NCBI RefSeq assembly: GCF_011745365.1
Contig: NW_024468917.1
Span: forward strand, 434,001-498,000
Reading direction: 5' to 3'
DNA: 64,000 nt
Source of the DNA: Cryphonectria parasitica EP155
Lineage: Eukaryota > Ascomycota > Sordariomycetes > Diaporthales > Cryphonectriaceae
Part shown: positions 22,530 through 33,499 of the stretch, piece by piece
Layout: each line of letters opens with the position of its first letter
How positions within the stretch are numbered: position 1 is the stretch's first letter
The notes under the pieces: model-generated
Told to the model about the DNA's origin: nothing
The model's input: only the letters and a program-made list of their open reading frames with translations
Database searches by the model: none
Position numbers and translations under genes: made by a program

Positions 22530-24416
22530 TCATGTGTCGCAGGTTCCCCATTGATCTGACGTCCGAAGTTGCTCCTGGGGGACGTTGCGCAGGATGATTG
22601 GTTCCATATACCCAGGGAGCAAAGCCACCTCATCTCCAGGGACTGTGATGGCCGGTGCTAGCCCACACGTGCCTTGTGCCCCATATATGACAAAGCGGCG
22701 GCCGTGAGAATGTCTGAGGATGGTTTCGAAGATCCTGTGGAAGTGTTCATTCCATGCTGAGACGTCGCTCTCCTCGTGGGGATCCTTCGAGAGGTAATTC
22801 GTAAAATTCAACAAAAAGGCCCGTTGTTGTTCCTCGTCTGCCAGTGTGGCGCCGCCACTGAGTACATAGATAAAGATCAAGGCGAAGACCACAACCTTCC
22901 CAAAGTAGGTGTCGCCCTCCCCAAGGTCTGAAGGACACCCTCTTGACGAGTCTTCGTAGTATTTTAGTACACGGTCGTACAGCCGGCCTATATCGCTGAT
23001 CTTGGTCGATCTCACATCGCAATTCTCAGAAGCGAAGCTGACCCGTCCGCATACGAGTGCACGACAGCAGAGAACCCTGTCGTGATCCTGGAATACGACT
23101 CCTGTTTGGCAAGGGCCATGACATTCATATTCGTGATCGATCTTGGAGGATACCGCAAACGAGCCGCTAATAAAGGTTCGTTGGTCCCAACGGGGAACCC
23201 AGGTGCTAACATCGTCGTCGTAGAGGCTCGCCTCGTCATGACAGACAAAGCGCAGCAGGCTCAGGTCAGAAGTCGAGTCGATGTACTCTACTGCAGTCCT
23301 ATGGTAAAGAGATATAGCTGAACACTTGTAGTCGGGGGTGATTCGATCCTTGATAGCTTCGGCAAATCTAAGCCCAAGAAAGCCGTACACACGGTCCCTG
23401 GGGTCACTAAAGACTAGATCTCGAGCCGTATCTAGGGCCTCGGGAAGTTCAAAAGTGGCAAAGTCCACTCCTTTGTTGTGAATGTTCAAGGTTCTCCCTT
23501 CTCGGGGTTGTCGAATCTCGAACGTTCGCCAATGCAGCCTCCTCATTTCTGTTCCTGTCACAGGTTTGAGCCCTGACATCTGACGAGCGACTACTCGCGC
23601 TCTGAACAGAAACCAATAATAGAATCTCAACAACTCCAGCCAGTCCAGCTTGGTTCCTGCCCACAGCAGAGTCGCACGTGGGCCCAGTGCAGCTTCTTGA
23701 ACAACCCATCCTCTTCTGAACCAAGGAAGGCTAAGGAGCCGGCCGACTGATTTCCATCTAGGATCCTGAATCAACGGACTATCTGGAGCGGGTCGAGGAA
23801 AACTGTCTCTATCCCAGGAGAAACCAGGGTCATGAAAGACTCGCGACATCATATGATTGACATCGGAGACTAAGCCAGACAGTTCAATAGCGGCGGCTCG
23901 ATGTGCAACGGCTGAGCCCATGCATATCAATGCGCAGCTCGACTCGGAATAAATTCGTGCCATGAGGCCGACTTGATGGCCCTTCTCGGCAAGGTCATGT
24001 TGATTGATGCAGATGGAGTCGGCCCATAACCTGCGCTGCTTATCCGTATATCGAGTCTGCTCCAGAGCTCTTCTGAGGTTTCGTGTGATGATACAAAGGC
24101 TATTGTTGACAAGAAGGGCCTGGTCCTTCGTACCGGAGCCCCAGGCGTAGGAGACTGCTTCGTACTCGATGCGGGTTTCGGTATCTGATAGGTCGGTCGC
24201 CTTCAAGCTGCAGACGAGTGGCTCGTTGCCGCAACCCGGCTCTAGAATCAAGACTCGAATATAGTCGCCATCCGGAAGTGGTCTATACTGATATTGCGGG
24301 AACAACAGAAAGGGGTCATGATCCGGCTTCGTAGAAGGCGCATACCATGAATCGCATGGCATTCTGACGCTATGGCGTTTGCCCGGTCTCACGCGCCATG
24401 ATCCCTGGGGCATCAT
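22530..24416 (-). CDS. HET-domain (heterokaryon incompatibility) protein
   Basis: This single-exon gene encodes 628 residues starting at tandem ATGs. The HET domain lies in the N-terminal third: YEAVSYAWGSGTKD, then LWADSICINQHDLAEKGHQVGLMARIYSES, and later a GWVVQEAALG block (usual form RxWVxQE) and FSDPRDRVYGFLGL, all typical of fungal HET proteins. From family knowledge, HET domains (TIR-like in fold) drive regulated cell death during non-self recognition when triggered by a partner. The region C-terminal to the domain shows no WD40, ankyrin or NACHT repeats and I do not recognise it. The gene is intact, with no stop or frameshift, although AT-rich DNA flanks it on both sides. No NLR-like or SNARE-type partner gene lies next to it. 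Confidence 0.93.
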   Translation of the reverse strand: MMPQGSWRVRPGKRHSVRMPCDSWYAPSTKPDHDPFLLFPQYQYRPLPDGDYIRVLILEPGCGNEPLVCSLKATDLSDTETRIEYEAVSYAWGSGTKDQALLVNNSLCIITRNLRRALEQTRYTDKQRRLWADSICINQHDLAEKGHQVGLMARIYSESSCALICMGSAVAHRAAAIELSGLVSDVNHMMSRVFHDPGFSWDRDSFPRPAPDSPLIQDPRWKSVGRLLSLPWFRRGWVVQEAALGPRATLLWAGTKLDWLELLRFYYWFLFRARVVARQMSGLKPVTGTEMRRLHWRTFEIRQPREGRTLNIHNKGVDFATFELPEALDTARDLVFSDPRDRVYGFLGLRFAEAIKDRITPDYKCSAISLYHRTAVEYIDSTSDLSLLRFVCHDEASLYDDDVSTWVPRWDQRTFISGSFAVSSKIDHEYECHGPCQTGVVFQDHDRVLCCRALVCGRVSFASENCDVRSTKISDIGRLYDRVLKYYEDSSRGCPSDLGEGDTYFGKVVVFALIFIYVLSGGATLADEEQQRAFLLNFTNYLSKDPHEESDVSAWNEHFHRIFETILRHSHGRRFVIYGAQGTCGLAPAITVPGDEVALLPGYMEPIILRNVPQEQLRTSDQWGTCDT

Positions 24417-26298
24417 CTGGTATTGAGCTAATTCTCTCTAGAAGATAGAAAAAGAAGATGAAGGAGAAGAAAGTTTGAACAGATAGCCCACGAGAAACTG
24501 TGCGAGTTTGCACTCGTTTTCAAAAATCAAAGGGATGAGTTTCGCCGACCATGAAGTTGGCAGGGAAGAAGAGCAGCTCCTAGTAGCTTTATCGGTGTTG
24601 CTTACTGTACCTTGTTGGCTTTAATGCTTACCCGCTTCTGCCTGCATGTAATCCAATAACCTCCTGCGAGAGTACAAAACAAGCATGGCTCAATTTTTTA
24701 AGGGGGGGGGGGGGGGTTATAGAATTTCGAGCAGTGCATTCACGATTAATTGGCTGCTTGGGCATAGGTGCACTTTAGTCAATGATTGGGCGCGTTACAT
24801 ACTTAAATAAGTATGTACGGCGCAATGTTAAGGGTTATCAGATGCGATCCAACGTAGCTTGGGCGTCTAGCGTTTGGCAGCCCGCATGCCAATACGTCTC
24901 CGCCTGGTGGGCGAGTTCCGGATTGCAAGAGAGATGAATTGAATTAACGAAAAGATGTAGCGAGGCAGGACCATATGTGCACGTCTTCGTTTTCTCTCAG
25001 GTGCTCACTTCATAAACCTGGAAGGCACCCAAGAGGCTCTGCGTGATGCTACAGCAGCTCAACTGCAGGCAGCAAGAGATGCCGCCTTCATCCAGCGACA
25101 ACATACTCTACCCTTGTATTTGTATTTCGACGTCACTCCAGTAAAGCGTCCTTCGGCGCCGCTCGTCTGGTGTAGCGCGCGGGAGAGGCCATTCACTTTC
25201 ACCATTAGAATTGCCATGTAATTATATCATAGTTCGATCATTTCTTGTAAGTTCTCTTTTGTTTGTAACACTCAATACATTCTAACAGGAGGGCTCGGTA
25301 GAGTACTTTTCGTCCAGACGCAATTAGGCCACAAATAGAAAATATGCAGAGTGAACAAATGCCCCAATTACAAGGCATTATGCTGTTTTCTGGTAAAGGG
25401 AATAGAATTCAGACCTGGTAGCATATTCCGCAGCAGTAATCACTGTAAATCTATCAAAGCTCACAAAATATGACAGCCATGTTGTAGCTATCACGAAGGA
25501 TGTTATGGACACTGGAAGTGCTTTGTTCCATTGGCCTATGCCGAAGTCTGGGAATGAAGTTCGCGCTGGCCAACTTCAGTGCATATTATTACTACTTACC
25601 ATGGGATGATTTCAGTAGCCTCGCACTTGATAGACATATAACAGCCACTATCCGATCAGTTGAATGGGGGGGTTGGGGGGTATGGCAGAAAGAAAAACTC
25701 ACCCTGCTAGACATTTCTAGTATACTAGAATATTTCATGGTTCCCATAAAAATGATATTATGCATCCTTCCCCTTTCTGAGTCGACCGAGCTCATGCCTT
25801 TATTACAAATTTGTTTGGGGGCAGGGGCAGGGGCAACAAAAACTATTGTCGAATGCCTACAAGGTACAGATAGAGTTCTCTCCTAACTTACATATCTTCA
25901 ATAATGATGAATCTGTAATGTGAGTAAAGTGACCCTTGTGTCTAATTAATGACATTTCACAGCAAGTTGTGGATAAATCATCCACGCCACGAGAGCATTT
26001 ATAGCAGAATCTCTTCACCCTCAGTGTCTCAGCATAAATTTCATCAAATAGCGACTGAACCCCCAGATCTTTCTATGAAGTGAATGGGAAACATCCGGCC
26101 CTATTGCTAACCTTGATAAACTAGCCATGGCCACTTACCAAACTCATTCTTGAGCCTGCTATGATTTATATCCACCAATGATCCAAAGTATCGATCCGAC
26201 ACGTTTCGTCCCATCATCAATAACATGGGAAGTGTACGTATTTCTCTCCGTTGTATAGCCCGCGATGGATACAAGCTGATACTCTCTCTACACAGTAC
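24417..26298. other. AT-rich intergenic zone upstream of the HET gene
   Basis: This 1.9 kb has TA-rich composition, a 14-G run at 24703-24716, and a G-rich patch near 25810-25830. A short GC-richer island at about 24990-25221 reads open in one frame and is listed separately. No intact gene is seen. Confidence 0.5.
24994..25221 (+). pseudogene. Possible coding remnant or terminal exon in AT-rich DNA
   Basis: A GC-richer island reads open without stops from about 24994 to a TAA at 25219-25221. The translation has ordinary protein composition, including HFINLEGTQEALRDATAAQ, then RDAAFIQRQHTLPLYLYFD and VTPVKRPSAPLVWCSARER. There is no in-frame ATG near the start, and a CTCTCAG sequence near 24994-25000 could be a splice acceptor. 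I do not recognise a family. It may be the last exon of an unresolved gene or a relic that escaped AT drift; the open frame alone is weak evidence. Confidence 0.25.
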
Positions 26299-26789
26299 AT
26301 GAGCACACCCCAAGGTGGGCGTTTCTCTGCCAACAACGATTGCCAGTCAGCTCAGAGAGCCATTAGCACGACAGTGAGTATTTTTTTCTTCTTCAAGACT
26401 TCCTGCTAATCACCTGGATTCTAATCCCTAACTGCTCCGGCGCAATTATACAAATCATCAACACTATAATCAACCTTGAGATAGCACAAATACTGCACGT
26501 AACGTGGTTCTCCTTTAAGAAAATCGCATTGTGATTATCCCCTAAACAGCATCTTCAAACCCAACTGATAACATCCCATCTTTTATAGCAACAACAACCC
26601 CCTTCCTTCAAGGCAGGCCAAACAGTCTACCTCAAGACCAACAGTCCCTGCATTCACAAGCACATCGTCATCGGGCCTTGGCTCGTGATCGAGAAGAACC
26701 ACGCCGTCCACTTCGCTCGTGACCCTGACAACGAGAGCGCCGACAGCTTCGTCTTTTGTGATGACTGTGTGGAGGCTACTGTCAGGTGA
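26299..26789 (+). CDS. Small two-exon gene of unknown function (91 residues)
   Basis: I assembled this gene from splice signals. Exon 1 (26299-26373) starts ATGAGC and encodes MSTPQGGRFSANNDCQSAQR plus five residues, ending at the donor GTGAGT. The 215-nt intron has a CTGATAAC branch site 17 nt before the acceptor TTTATAG. Exon 2 (26589-26789) continues in frame: QQQPPSFKAGQTVYLKTNSP, then HIVIGPWLVIEKNHAVHFARD, then SADSFVFCDDCVEATVR and stop. Frame agreement across canonical signals, normal codon use and higher GC than the surroundings support a real gene. The second exon looks like a compact beta-rich domain (SH3/KOW-like by eye only) ending in a CDDC cysteine pair. There is no signal peptide. 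Function is unknown. Confidence 0.6.
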
Positions 26790-27869
26790 TGACTATTCGA
26801 GTGAGGCCGTTATAGGATCATTGCGGGGAGGGAGCAAGAGTCCCAAGCGTGGGTACAGAGAAGAGGGCGGATGACTGAGCAGAACAATAGCCAGGGTAGG
26901 ATAGATCCAGGACGCAGGAGATGATGCCTACATGATAAATTAAGTACATGATTTCCCCCCTTCTTCGCCCTGAAGCCTACATATGTGAAGTGTTCAAAAT
27001 GTTGTGGCTGTGTGAAGTGGTAGCTGCTGGTGAGAACGAGCCAACTCGTGCCCGAACCTTCCTTGCGTCGAGCCCTGGTACGATCAATGGATAACAGAGT
27101 GCTGCAATGGCCCAATACTGCATCACTAACGACAGAAAATATGATCAAAAGGAGTGACTATTGCCGAGGCGAATAACTAAAGACTGAACTGTTACTATTG
27201 CATTTTCGGGTCTCCTTCCCCCCTAATTCCATATCCCCCAAAGGCATGTTGTCCCACAAGGCGTGCGGATTGGCTTTGGACCCCCCATGTTGAACAGAAA
27301 GATCCCCGTACCACTGGTCTCTGAGCATGAAATATGTTAATTTCTTGACTCGAGAAGCCTGATGCCAATCATGTAGATCGAACCGGCCATGTCCACCCCC
27401 TTGTGCTGCGCATAGAACGGATGATGGTCCTGAGTCTTCTTCTCCATGCCTCCCACACCCCGACAGCACACCAGTTTTGTGTGGCGTCCTTTGCTCGTCA
27501 GGCATACATGAAGTAGATAGCCAACGCTGGGGTTGTCCTCGTAGCTTTGTCTTTGTTGCATGACACGGACGAGCGATCCGTATTGCGTCTGGTCATCGTG
27601 ACTGGTCGCGGGCTTGACCGTGGAGCACGAGGTAAACCGTCCAAACCAGCCTTGTCGTATGGCTATGTTGCTTGGCGACCTGCTCATTTTCTCGTTCCGC
27701 ACAGTTGACTGTGACGTGGGCCGTTCTGACCGCAGAGCAGTACTGCTCTTCCTTGCACTAGGCAACGAGAGGCTGGATGGTGTGGTAAGACCGTGCCTCA
27801 GGACAGGCAGTGAAGACTGTGGCAAATAACTATAAGAACAAGAGTCATTCGCGGTTTTCGTCAAGCAAA
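26790..27869. other. Intergenic between the small gene and UPF1
   Basis: This 1.1-kb stretch is the 3' flank of the convergent UPF1 gene and of the small gene. The minus-strand frames at 27158-27873 run on from UPF1's 3' side but have no recognisable domain, and I take them as untranslated sequence. Confidence 0.5.
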
Positions 27870-30800
27870 TCAAATTCCGTCGAATCCGGGCCCGCCGATC
27901 TGGCTGTGGAAGGCAGTGCTGATGCTCTTCTCGTCATCGTCCCTGCGCAGGTATCCGTTGCTCGGTCCCATGCGGCCACCGCTCATACCCTCGACATACT
28001 GGCGAAGTCGATCACTCTGACTGTAGGAAGTAGGACGGGAGAAGCCCATGGCATCTTGCAAGCCTGATCCAAGACTGGCGCCACCCTGACCGATACCCTT
28101 GCCGCCGATCACACTGGCACTGCCATCAGTGAACTCAGAGTTAGCCACGCTTTCGCCCGCCACGCTCTCGGTAGCTCGGCCTCGGCTCCTTCCATTCGAC
28201 CGACCGGGTGCGTTGACGCCAGGCAAGCCAGGCCACGCGTCAGGGCTGAAGCTCGAGAACATGTGGGGATAGGCCGAGTTAAGGCCAGCGCCTCCCAGGG
28301 CGGAGCTGTGAATCGAGGAAACGTCGTCCGGAACATATGAGAGCATGGATTGCGAGTCGAAGTCGCGGGTGGACCCGTTCAATCCGTTGTAGCGGCCATT
28401 GGTATAGCCAGTTGTTTGTTGTCCAACGGGGCCAGACCGCGGGGCCCGGTAGGCCGTCTTGGGTCGACTGAACTGCAGTAGAGAAGTCTGGAGGTTCGTA
28501 AGAGGGCCCTCAACAAGGCATTTGCTGTCCTTGAAGTGTACCAGCAGGTGGTGCCAGAGATCATGCTTGGAGAGAACTTTCGGGTTTCCAATAATGACAA
28601 GACCATACTTTGCTCGAGTGAGCGCGACGTTGAGACGACGAGGGTCGGAAAGGAAACCAATTCCTTGCGTGTCATTGGAGCGGACGCAAGAGAGGACGAT
28701 GAAGTCTTTCTCACGACCCTGAAAAGCATCGACAGAGGCAACCTCAACCTCCTTGTAGCTCTCCTTCTTGAAAGTGCCAGTCGTCTGGAGAGTGCTCACA
28801 ATGTAGCTGCGCTGGCCTTCGTACGGTGTGATGACACCAATATCGAGAGGCTTGACACCAGCTTTTAGGAAGCGAGTCACGACCTTCTCAACATTCGAGG
28901 CTTCGGTGCGGTTGAGGTACGATGTGCCAGATGCGGAAATTTCCTCATTGCCCAGGTTCGACCAGAACATCATGGGTGTCTCGGCGACAGGCCAGGGAAA
29001 GTCGACGTCCTTACGGAGACGCTCCTGGATTGTAACGCCGTTCTGAAGCGAACCCTCGTAAAACATGTTGGAAGGGAATTCCGAAAGACACGGGTGCATT
29101 CGGTACTGGACGTTGAGTCGGATTGGGACGTGCTGAAGCTTCACCAGCCGTTCAAAAAGGGACTGGTTCAGACCTGCCTTGGCAGCCTTCTTGTTCATGA
29201 TCACGGGACCCAGCTGCTTATGGTCACCGACGAGAACGACCTGCTTGCAGCCAAGAACAAGAGGAATCATACACTCCGGTTCGGCTGACTGCGTCGACTC
29301 ATCGATAAGCACGCTTCGGAACTGCATCTTGAGAATGCGGGGGTCGCCTGCACCAACACAGGTGCAGCACACGACGTCAGCATTGCTCAGGATCTCCCGC
29401 TCGGCAGCCTTGGTGAGTTGCTTGAACTTTTTCTCGTCGTGGCTCTTCAGCTCGCCGTATTCGTTCTTCAGCGTGGTAAGCTTGCCCAGTTCGGAGTTCA
29501 TGTCTTCGGCCAGCTGGCGCACCTGCTCGTGCAGGGCGAGAAACTTGACAGAAGATTCCACATCCTCACGAGACTTAGCAGTCAGGCGGACGACTTTAAG
29601 GCCAGTGCGGTCGATGCGTTCACAGAGTTGGTCAACAGCGACATTAGACGGGGCACAGACAAGCACCTGACCGCTGCTCATCTTGGCGAGATGATAGATG
29701 ATCGTTGCCGAAGTTACGGTCTTGCCCGTCCCGGGGGGGCCCTGAATCAGACTTAGAGGCGAAGAGAGCACAGCCTTGATGGCATTGATCTGACTGTTGT
29801 TCAAGTCTGGAAGGTTCGGCGCAGTGAACTTCCTGGGCATCTGCGGCCTCGTCGGCGCAACTTGAACTTCGTGACCAAGCAGCTTGTGGAACAGGAAACC
29901 AGACACACTCTTCTCATCGAGGGCGAAAGTCTTCATGGCGAGCTGCATACGATCGTAAGACGTGGCCTTCCAGACGTACTCGGCAGAAAAGTTGTGGGTG
30001 CAGTCGGTCGGGACAGACTTCTCGCTGCCAGTCTTACGGAGCTCCAGGGTCACCTCGTCGCTCTGGTTGTTGGGGATTTTGATAACATAGCCGACGCCCT
30101 CCCAGGGAGGACGAAGCTCGCCCTTGTACTTGAGACGCATCTCGTCACCAACTGCGAGCTTGACATCGCCTGACTCCATCTTGGGCAGGATGAAGCTCGC
30201 CATGTGCTTGCCGTTGAGGCCCACGGTCCAGCCCACGACCAGACCATCTTCCCCCTGAGCTTCCTTCAGCTTCTTATCGTAGTCGGACTCCATCTTGACC
30301 AAAGGACCAAAGATGTTCTGATAGTGGTAGGGATCGTCGTATTGGAGGAGGACGGGATGAGGATCGTCGTCGACGTTCGCAGCTTTCTCTAGGTCCGCAA
30401 CGGTGGCGTTGGCATCTTCCTTCCACATCTCTTCGAGCTTGGCAATGGTCGGAGGGTTGAGCTGGCGGGCGCGCAGCTGTTCGGCGTCCGACGGGGGAGG
30501 GACCAGCCAGTCCAAAAACGAGCGCGACTCAATCAGAGGTTGCCAGCGCGACACATCCCAGCTCATATCTTTTGCAGATGTACTGGCGGCGCAGGGCTGA
30601 CGGCAGAGGAGCACGACCACGGTGTCGGACTTGGCAGGGATAAAACCCAGCATAAAGACATTGCGAGTTCCGCAGTTGTAGCATTCCAGAATCGTGTCCT
30701 GCATAGCGGACTGCGGGTGCAGCTGGACCTCCTTGTGCCGAGCGCGGACGAGGTGGTTGACGATGTGCGAGCTGTTGGTGCCCCCACGGCCGCTGCAGAA

Positions 30801-31160
30801 CCACTTGCTGCAGGATAGGCACTTGACAACAGACGCTGGTGAGTGGATGCCACAGTAGGCACAGGCATGCGCGGGGAGATCCTTGTCGTCCTCGTCCTCG
30901 GTGAGCCGCACACCCTTCATCGCGCTGACAGGAACGCTTGCCAGGCTCTCGTCATCGTCATCGTCGCCTAGCTCGGTCTCGCCATCGTCGTCGTCGGTCC
31001 GGCGACGACCGGTGCCAGTTCCCCTGCGCCCACCAGATTTTCCGTAGAGCAGACTCTCATCAGGGTCGATATTGGACAGGTCATCAGAACCACCGGCTTT
31101 GATGGTGTCAGCAGAATCGGAGATCAGGTGGTTGCCAACATGGTTGAAGGCAGCATCCAT
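27870..31160 (-). CDS. upf1: UPF1/RENT1 RNA helicase, nonsense-mediated decay factor
   Basis: UPF1 is the ATP-dependent 5'-3' RNA helicase at the core of nonsense-mediated mRNA decay; it binds UPF2 and release factors in the cytoplasm. A single exon encodes 1096 residues. The Cys/His-rich UPF2-binding domain spans about 99-200 ([18 protein letters not shown] ... [10 protein letters not shown]). Superfamily 1 helicase motifs follow in order: GPPGTGKT (474-481), [10 protein letters not shown] (620-629), [15 protein letters not shown] (685-690), [10 protein letters not shown] and [11 protein letters not shown] (841-851). The N-terminus has an acidic patch ([17 protein letters not shown]). The C-terminal 230 residues are Ser/Gly-rich and disordered with SQ dipeptides (DSQSM, YSQSD), reminiscent of the phosphorylated tail of animal UPF1. 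The gene is divergent from IMP4. Confidence 0.98.
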   Translation of the reverse strand: MDAAFNHVGNHLISDSADTIKAGGSDDLSNIDPDESLLYGKSGGRRGTGTGRRRTDDDDGETELGDDDDDESLASVPVSAMKGVRLTEDEDDKDLPAHACAYCGIHSPASVVKCLSCSKWFCSGRGGTNSSHIVNHLVRARHKEVQLHPQSAMQDTILECYNCGTRNVFMLGFIPAKSDTVVVLLCRQPCAASTSAKDMSWDVSRWQPLIESRSFLDWLVPPPSDAEQLRARQLNPPTIAKLEEMWKEDANATVADLEKAANVDDDPHPVLLQYDDPYHYQNIFGPLVKMESDYDKKLKEAQGEDGLVVGWTVGLNGKHMASFILPKMESGDVKLAVGDEMRLKYKGELRPPWEGVGYVIKIPNNQSDEVTLELRKTGSEKSVPTDCTHNFSAEYVWKATSYDRMQLAMKTFALDEKSVSGFLFHKLLGHEVQVAPTRPQMPRKFTAPNLPDLNNSQINAIKAVLSSPLSLIQGPPGTGKTVTSATIIYHLAKMSSGQVLVCAPSNVAVDQLCERIDRTGLKVVRLTAKSREDVESSVKFLALHEQVRQLAEDMNSELGKLTTLKNEYGELKSHDEKKFKQLTKAAEREILSNADVVCCTCVGAGDPRILKMQFRSVLIDESTQSAEPECMIPLVLGCKQVVLVGDHKQLGPVIMNKKAAKAGLNQSLFERLVKLQHVPIRLNVQYRMHPCLSEFPSNMFYEGSLQNGVTIQERLRKDVDFPWPVAETPMMFWSNLGNEEISASGTSYLNRTEASNVEKVVTRFLKAGVKPLDIGVITPYEGQRSYIVSTLQTTGTFKKESYKEVEVASVDAFQGREKDFIVLSCVRSNDTQGIGFLSDPRRLNVALTRAKYGLVIIGNPKVLSKHDLWHHLLVHFKDSKCLVEGPLTNLQTSLLQFSRPKTAYRAPRSGPVGQQTTGYTNGRYNGLNGSTRDFDSQSMLSYVPDDVSSIHSSALGGAGLNSAYPHMFSSFSPDAWPGLPGVNAPGRSNGRSRGRATESVAGESVANSEFTDGSASVIGGKGIGQGGASLGSGLQDAMGFSRPTSYSQSDRLRQYVEGMSGGRMGPSNGYLRRDDDEKSISTAFHSQIGGPGFDGI

Positions 31161-31854
31161 GATGCAGAGATGCTCTTGTCGTCTCGGAATCGGAAACTAT
31201 AGCGGGCGTTTGTTGAGGTAGAGTCAGCTTCTTGTTTGTTACACAAAGTAGCAAGACGAGTCAAGGAATTAGTAGTCCCAGTAGGAGTAACAGCAATGGT
31301 AGCAATTTTGAGTATGACACGGAGAGAGGGGCCATGAGGGGAGGGGTAGCACGACGTACCCTGCACGCAATCTTAAAATGATGAAGCTATTGCAGCTTTC
31401 ACTTGGAATCGAGGTAATGTAGGTAATGGCAGTCTGTATCCGTGATCACATCCTAGCTGGCATGTGAGAACAGTCCTCCCCAAATGGTGAGCGTGGGTGG
31501 CGGAGTATGATCGACTCTTGGCCTCGTGGGTGGTGATTTGGCGATGGGTTGTTCAAAATCGGATATATTTGATGGATGGGCTTTAAGCACCCCAGAGAAA
31601 AGAATGAGGTTCAAATGCATGCCGATGACTTACAGGGGTGCTGACGCTGTATTTCCCCCACTTTTAGCGCGCCGACGGCCTCTCCTGCAGCCCCGAAAGT
31701 GCCTGCCAGGATGAGCAAGGCGATAAGAGAAAAAAAAGTCCCTTATCGCACGCTGGACCTTCGGCTTTGGACTAGGACTTTGACCACATGCCGGTGCGTA
31801 GTTTGCACGATCACTACTTCGACCCAGCCATAGCAACACCAAGAAGAAGCAAAG
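31161..31854. promoter_or_regulatory. Divergent promoter region between UPF1 and IMP4
   Basis: The 694 bases between the two start codons must serve both genes. I see no clear TATA element and recognise no specific binding site. The open frames are short. Confidence 0.5.
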
Positions 31855-33104
31855 ATGATTGTGAGTAGAGTACACTTGGGCAATCACGATCAGTTTCCCC
31901 AGGCACTAACATATGCTCTCTAACCAGCGCAGGCAAAATAGACAAAGAAGAGACTATCTCTACCGGAGAGCCCTCCTCCTCCGTGATGCCGAGATCAGTG
32001 AGAAACGGGCCAAACTCAGGGAGTCTCTCGCGACCGGCAAACCCTTAGACCGAGCAATCGCAAACGATGAACAATTGAGGAAAGATCTCGCATACGATGA
32101 AACGAGTGCAGACATCAAGGATCAACTCGATCTTGACGACGAGTGTACGTATAATCCGCGAGGTCTCTACCTCCCACGGCGCTTTCTTGGGAGTCACCGT
32201 CATTGCACCAAGCAGAGGCTGGACGGTGTCCAGATCTGATTCTTCTTGTGTAATTTGACTCGGATACGGGTGATTCTGAAGGACCTGACGCTGCTTCTGT
32301 TGTTATTTGCTGCTGCTGCTTTGCACTGTAACTCCGTCAGTCCTCTGGCTGACAGACTTGACAACAGATGCTGCACTCTCTGGTGTTGTCGACCCTCGCG
32401 TTCTTGTGACCACCTCTCGATCCCCCTCAAGCAGACTCGCCGCCTTCTCGAAGGAGATCAGACTGTTAATGCCCACGGCTATCCGGCTGAACCGAGGCAA
32501 TACAATCTTGCCAGAGCTTGTGCGTTCCTGCAACAGCAGAGGCCTGTCCGACGTCGTACTTCTGCACGAGCATCGAGGCACGCCCACGGCGATGACAGTG
32601 TCTCACCTGCCTCATGGACCCACGGTCTCATTCTCTCTACACAACGTCGTCCTGAGACAGGACATACCCAACAGCCTTCGTGGTACCGTCTCGGAAAGCT
32701 ACCCTCACCTTATCTTCGAGGTTGGTACCTGATCTTTCTTGTGTCCTGATGCCGATGGCCTTGCGAGCAGCTGCTGACTAGAAGAACTACAGGGCTTCAC
32801 TACGCCAGTGGGCCAGAGGATCGTCAAGGTCCTCAAGCACCTGTTTCCTCCGCTGCCAGCGATGACTAGCAAGCCCAAGAGCGGCAGGATTGTCACATTC
32901 AAGAACGTCGACGACATCATCGAGGTGAGGCACCATGTCTTCGTTCGAACCTCGTACGACTCTTGCGAGCTCAGCGAGGTCGGCCCGAGGATGAGCATGC
33001 GGCCTTTCGAGATACGAGGCGGATCACTAGACAACAAGGATGGTGATGCCGAGTGGCACCTGAATCAGTATACACGTACAAGCAAGAAGAAGAATTATCT
33101 CTGA
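31855..33104 (+). CDS. imp4: IMP4, Brix-domain U3 snoRNP protein (four exons)
   Basis: IMP4 is a U3 small nucleolar ribonucleoprotein component needed for early pre-18S rRNA cleavage in the nucleolus. The exons are 31855-31860 (only ATG ATT), 31928-32144, 32368-32720 and 32793-33104, for 295 residues (yeast has 290). Joining them restores the family sequence: [20 protein letters not shown], then [20 protein letters not shown], then the Brix core ([49 protein letters not shown]) and [17 protein letters not shown]. It ends [14 protein letters not shown]...TSKKKNYL. Donors are GTGAGT, GTACGT and GTTGGT; acceptors are ACCAG, ACAACAG and CTACAG. Intron 2 (223 nt) is long for this genome. A 6-nt coding first exon is typical when an intron follows the start codon closely. 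Confidence 0.97.
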
Positions 33105-33114
33105 GCGAGGGATC

Positions 33115-33499
33115 GTCTAGGACAGGAATATCGCCCAGTACGGTGATTTTGGCCAACAAGAAAATGCGGCGCCTGCCCGGCAATCCTCACCGATTTTTCC
33201 GGGAAAAGGGACCGACTTTAGAGGCAAGCCGGGGTACAGCAGTTTATACACAAATTCCTGGAGCGCAAAGTTCTTGCGACGAGGTATCTGGGTCATACCA
33301 GAATCCTTGCTGTCAACATTGTGTACACCAAGGGTACTTTGGAGCACAGGATCTATGAACGGCTTACCGTGTCATGCATCAAAACCCGATCGAAGACGAT
33401 TTGGCAGTGCACGACGAGCGTCGGCCGCTGTGGCGAGGATCGTTCTATATTGTGACATCGAAACAGATGATGCAATTTGAGAAGACCACACAGCAGTGA
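33115..33499 (+). pseudogene. Frameshifted coding remnant downstream of IMP4
   Basis: All three plus-strand frames carry protein-like stretches that succeed each other. First comes DRNIAQYGDFGQQENAAPAR through KGTDFRGKPGYSSLYTNSW. Then, in another frame, IHKFLERKVLATRYLGHTR and ILAVNIVYTKGTLEHRIYER. Then, in a third frame, VMHQNPIEDDLAVHDERRPL and WRGSFYIVTSKQMMQFEKTT before a TGA. The pattern suggests a decayed gene with indels. The middle part faintly resembles the last helicase motif of SNF2 ATPases (GxTR...TKGTxExRI), but this is not firm. It could instead be an unresolved intron-rich gene or chance. Confidence 0.3.

Noticed and set aside
27158..27873. Minus-strand frames downstream of UPF1
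   Set aside because: No recognisable protein; best explained as UPF1 3' untranslated region.
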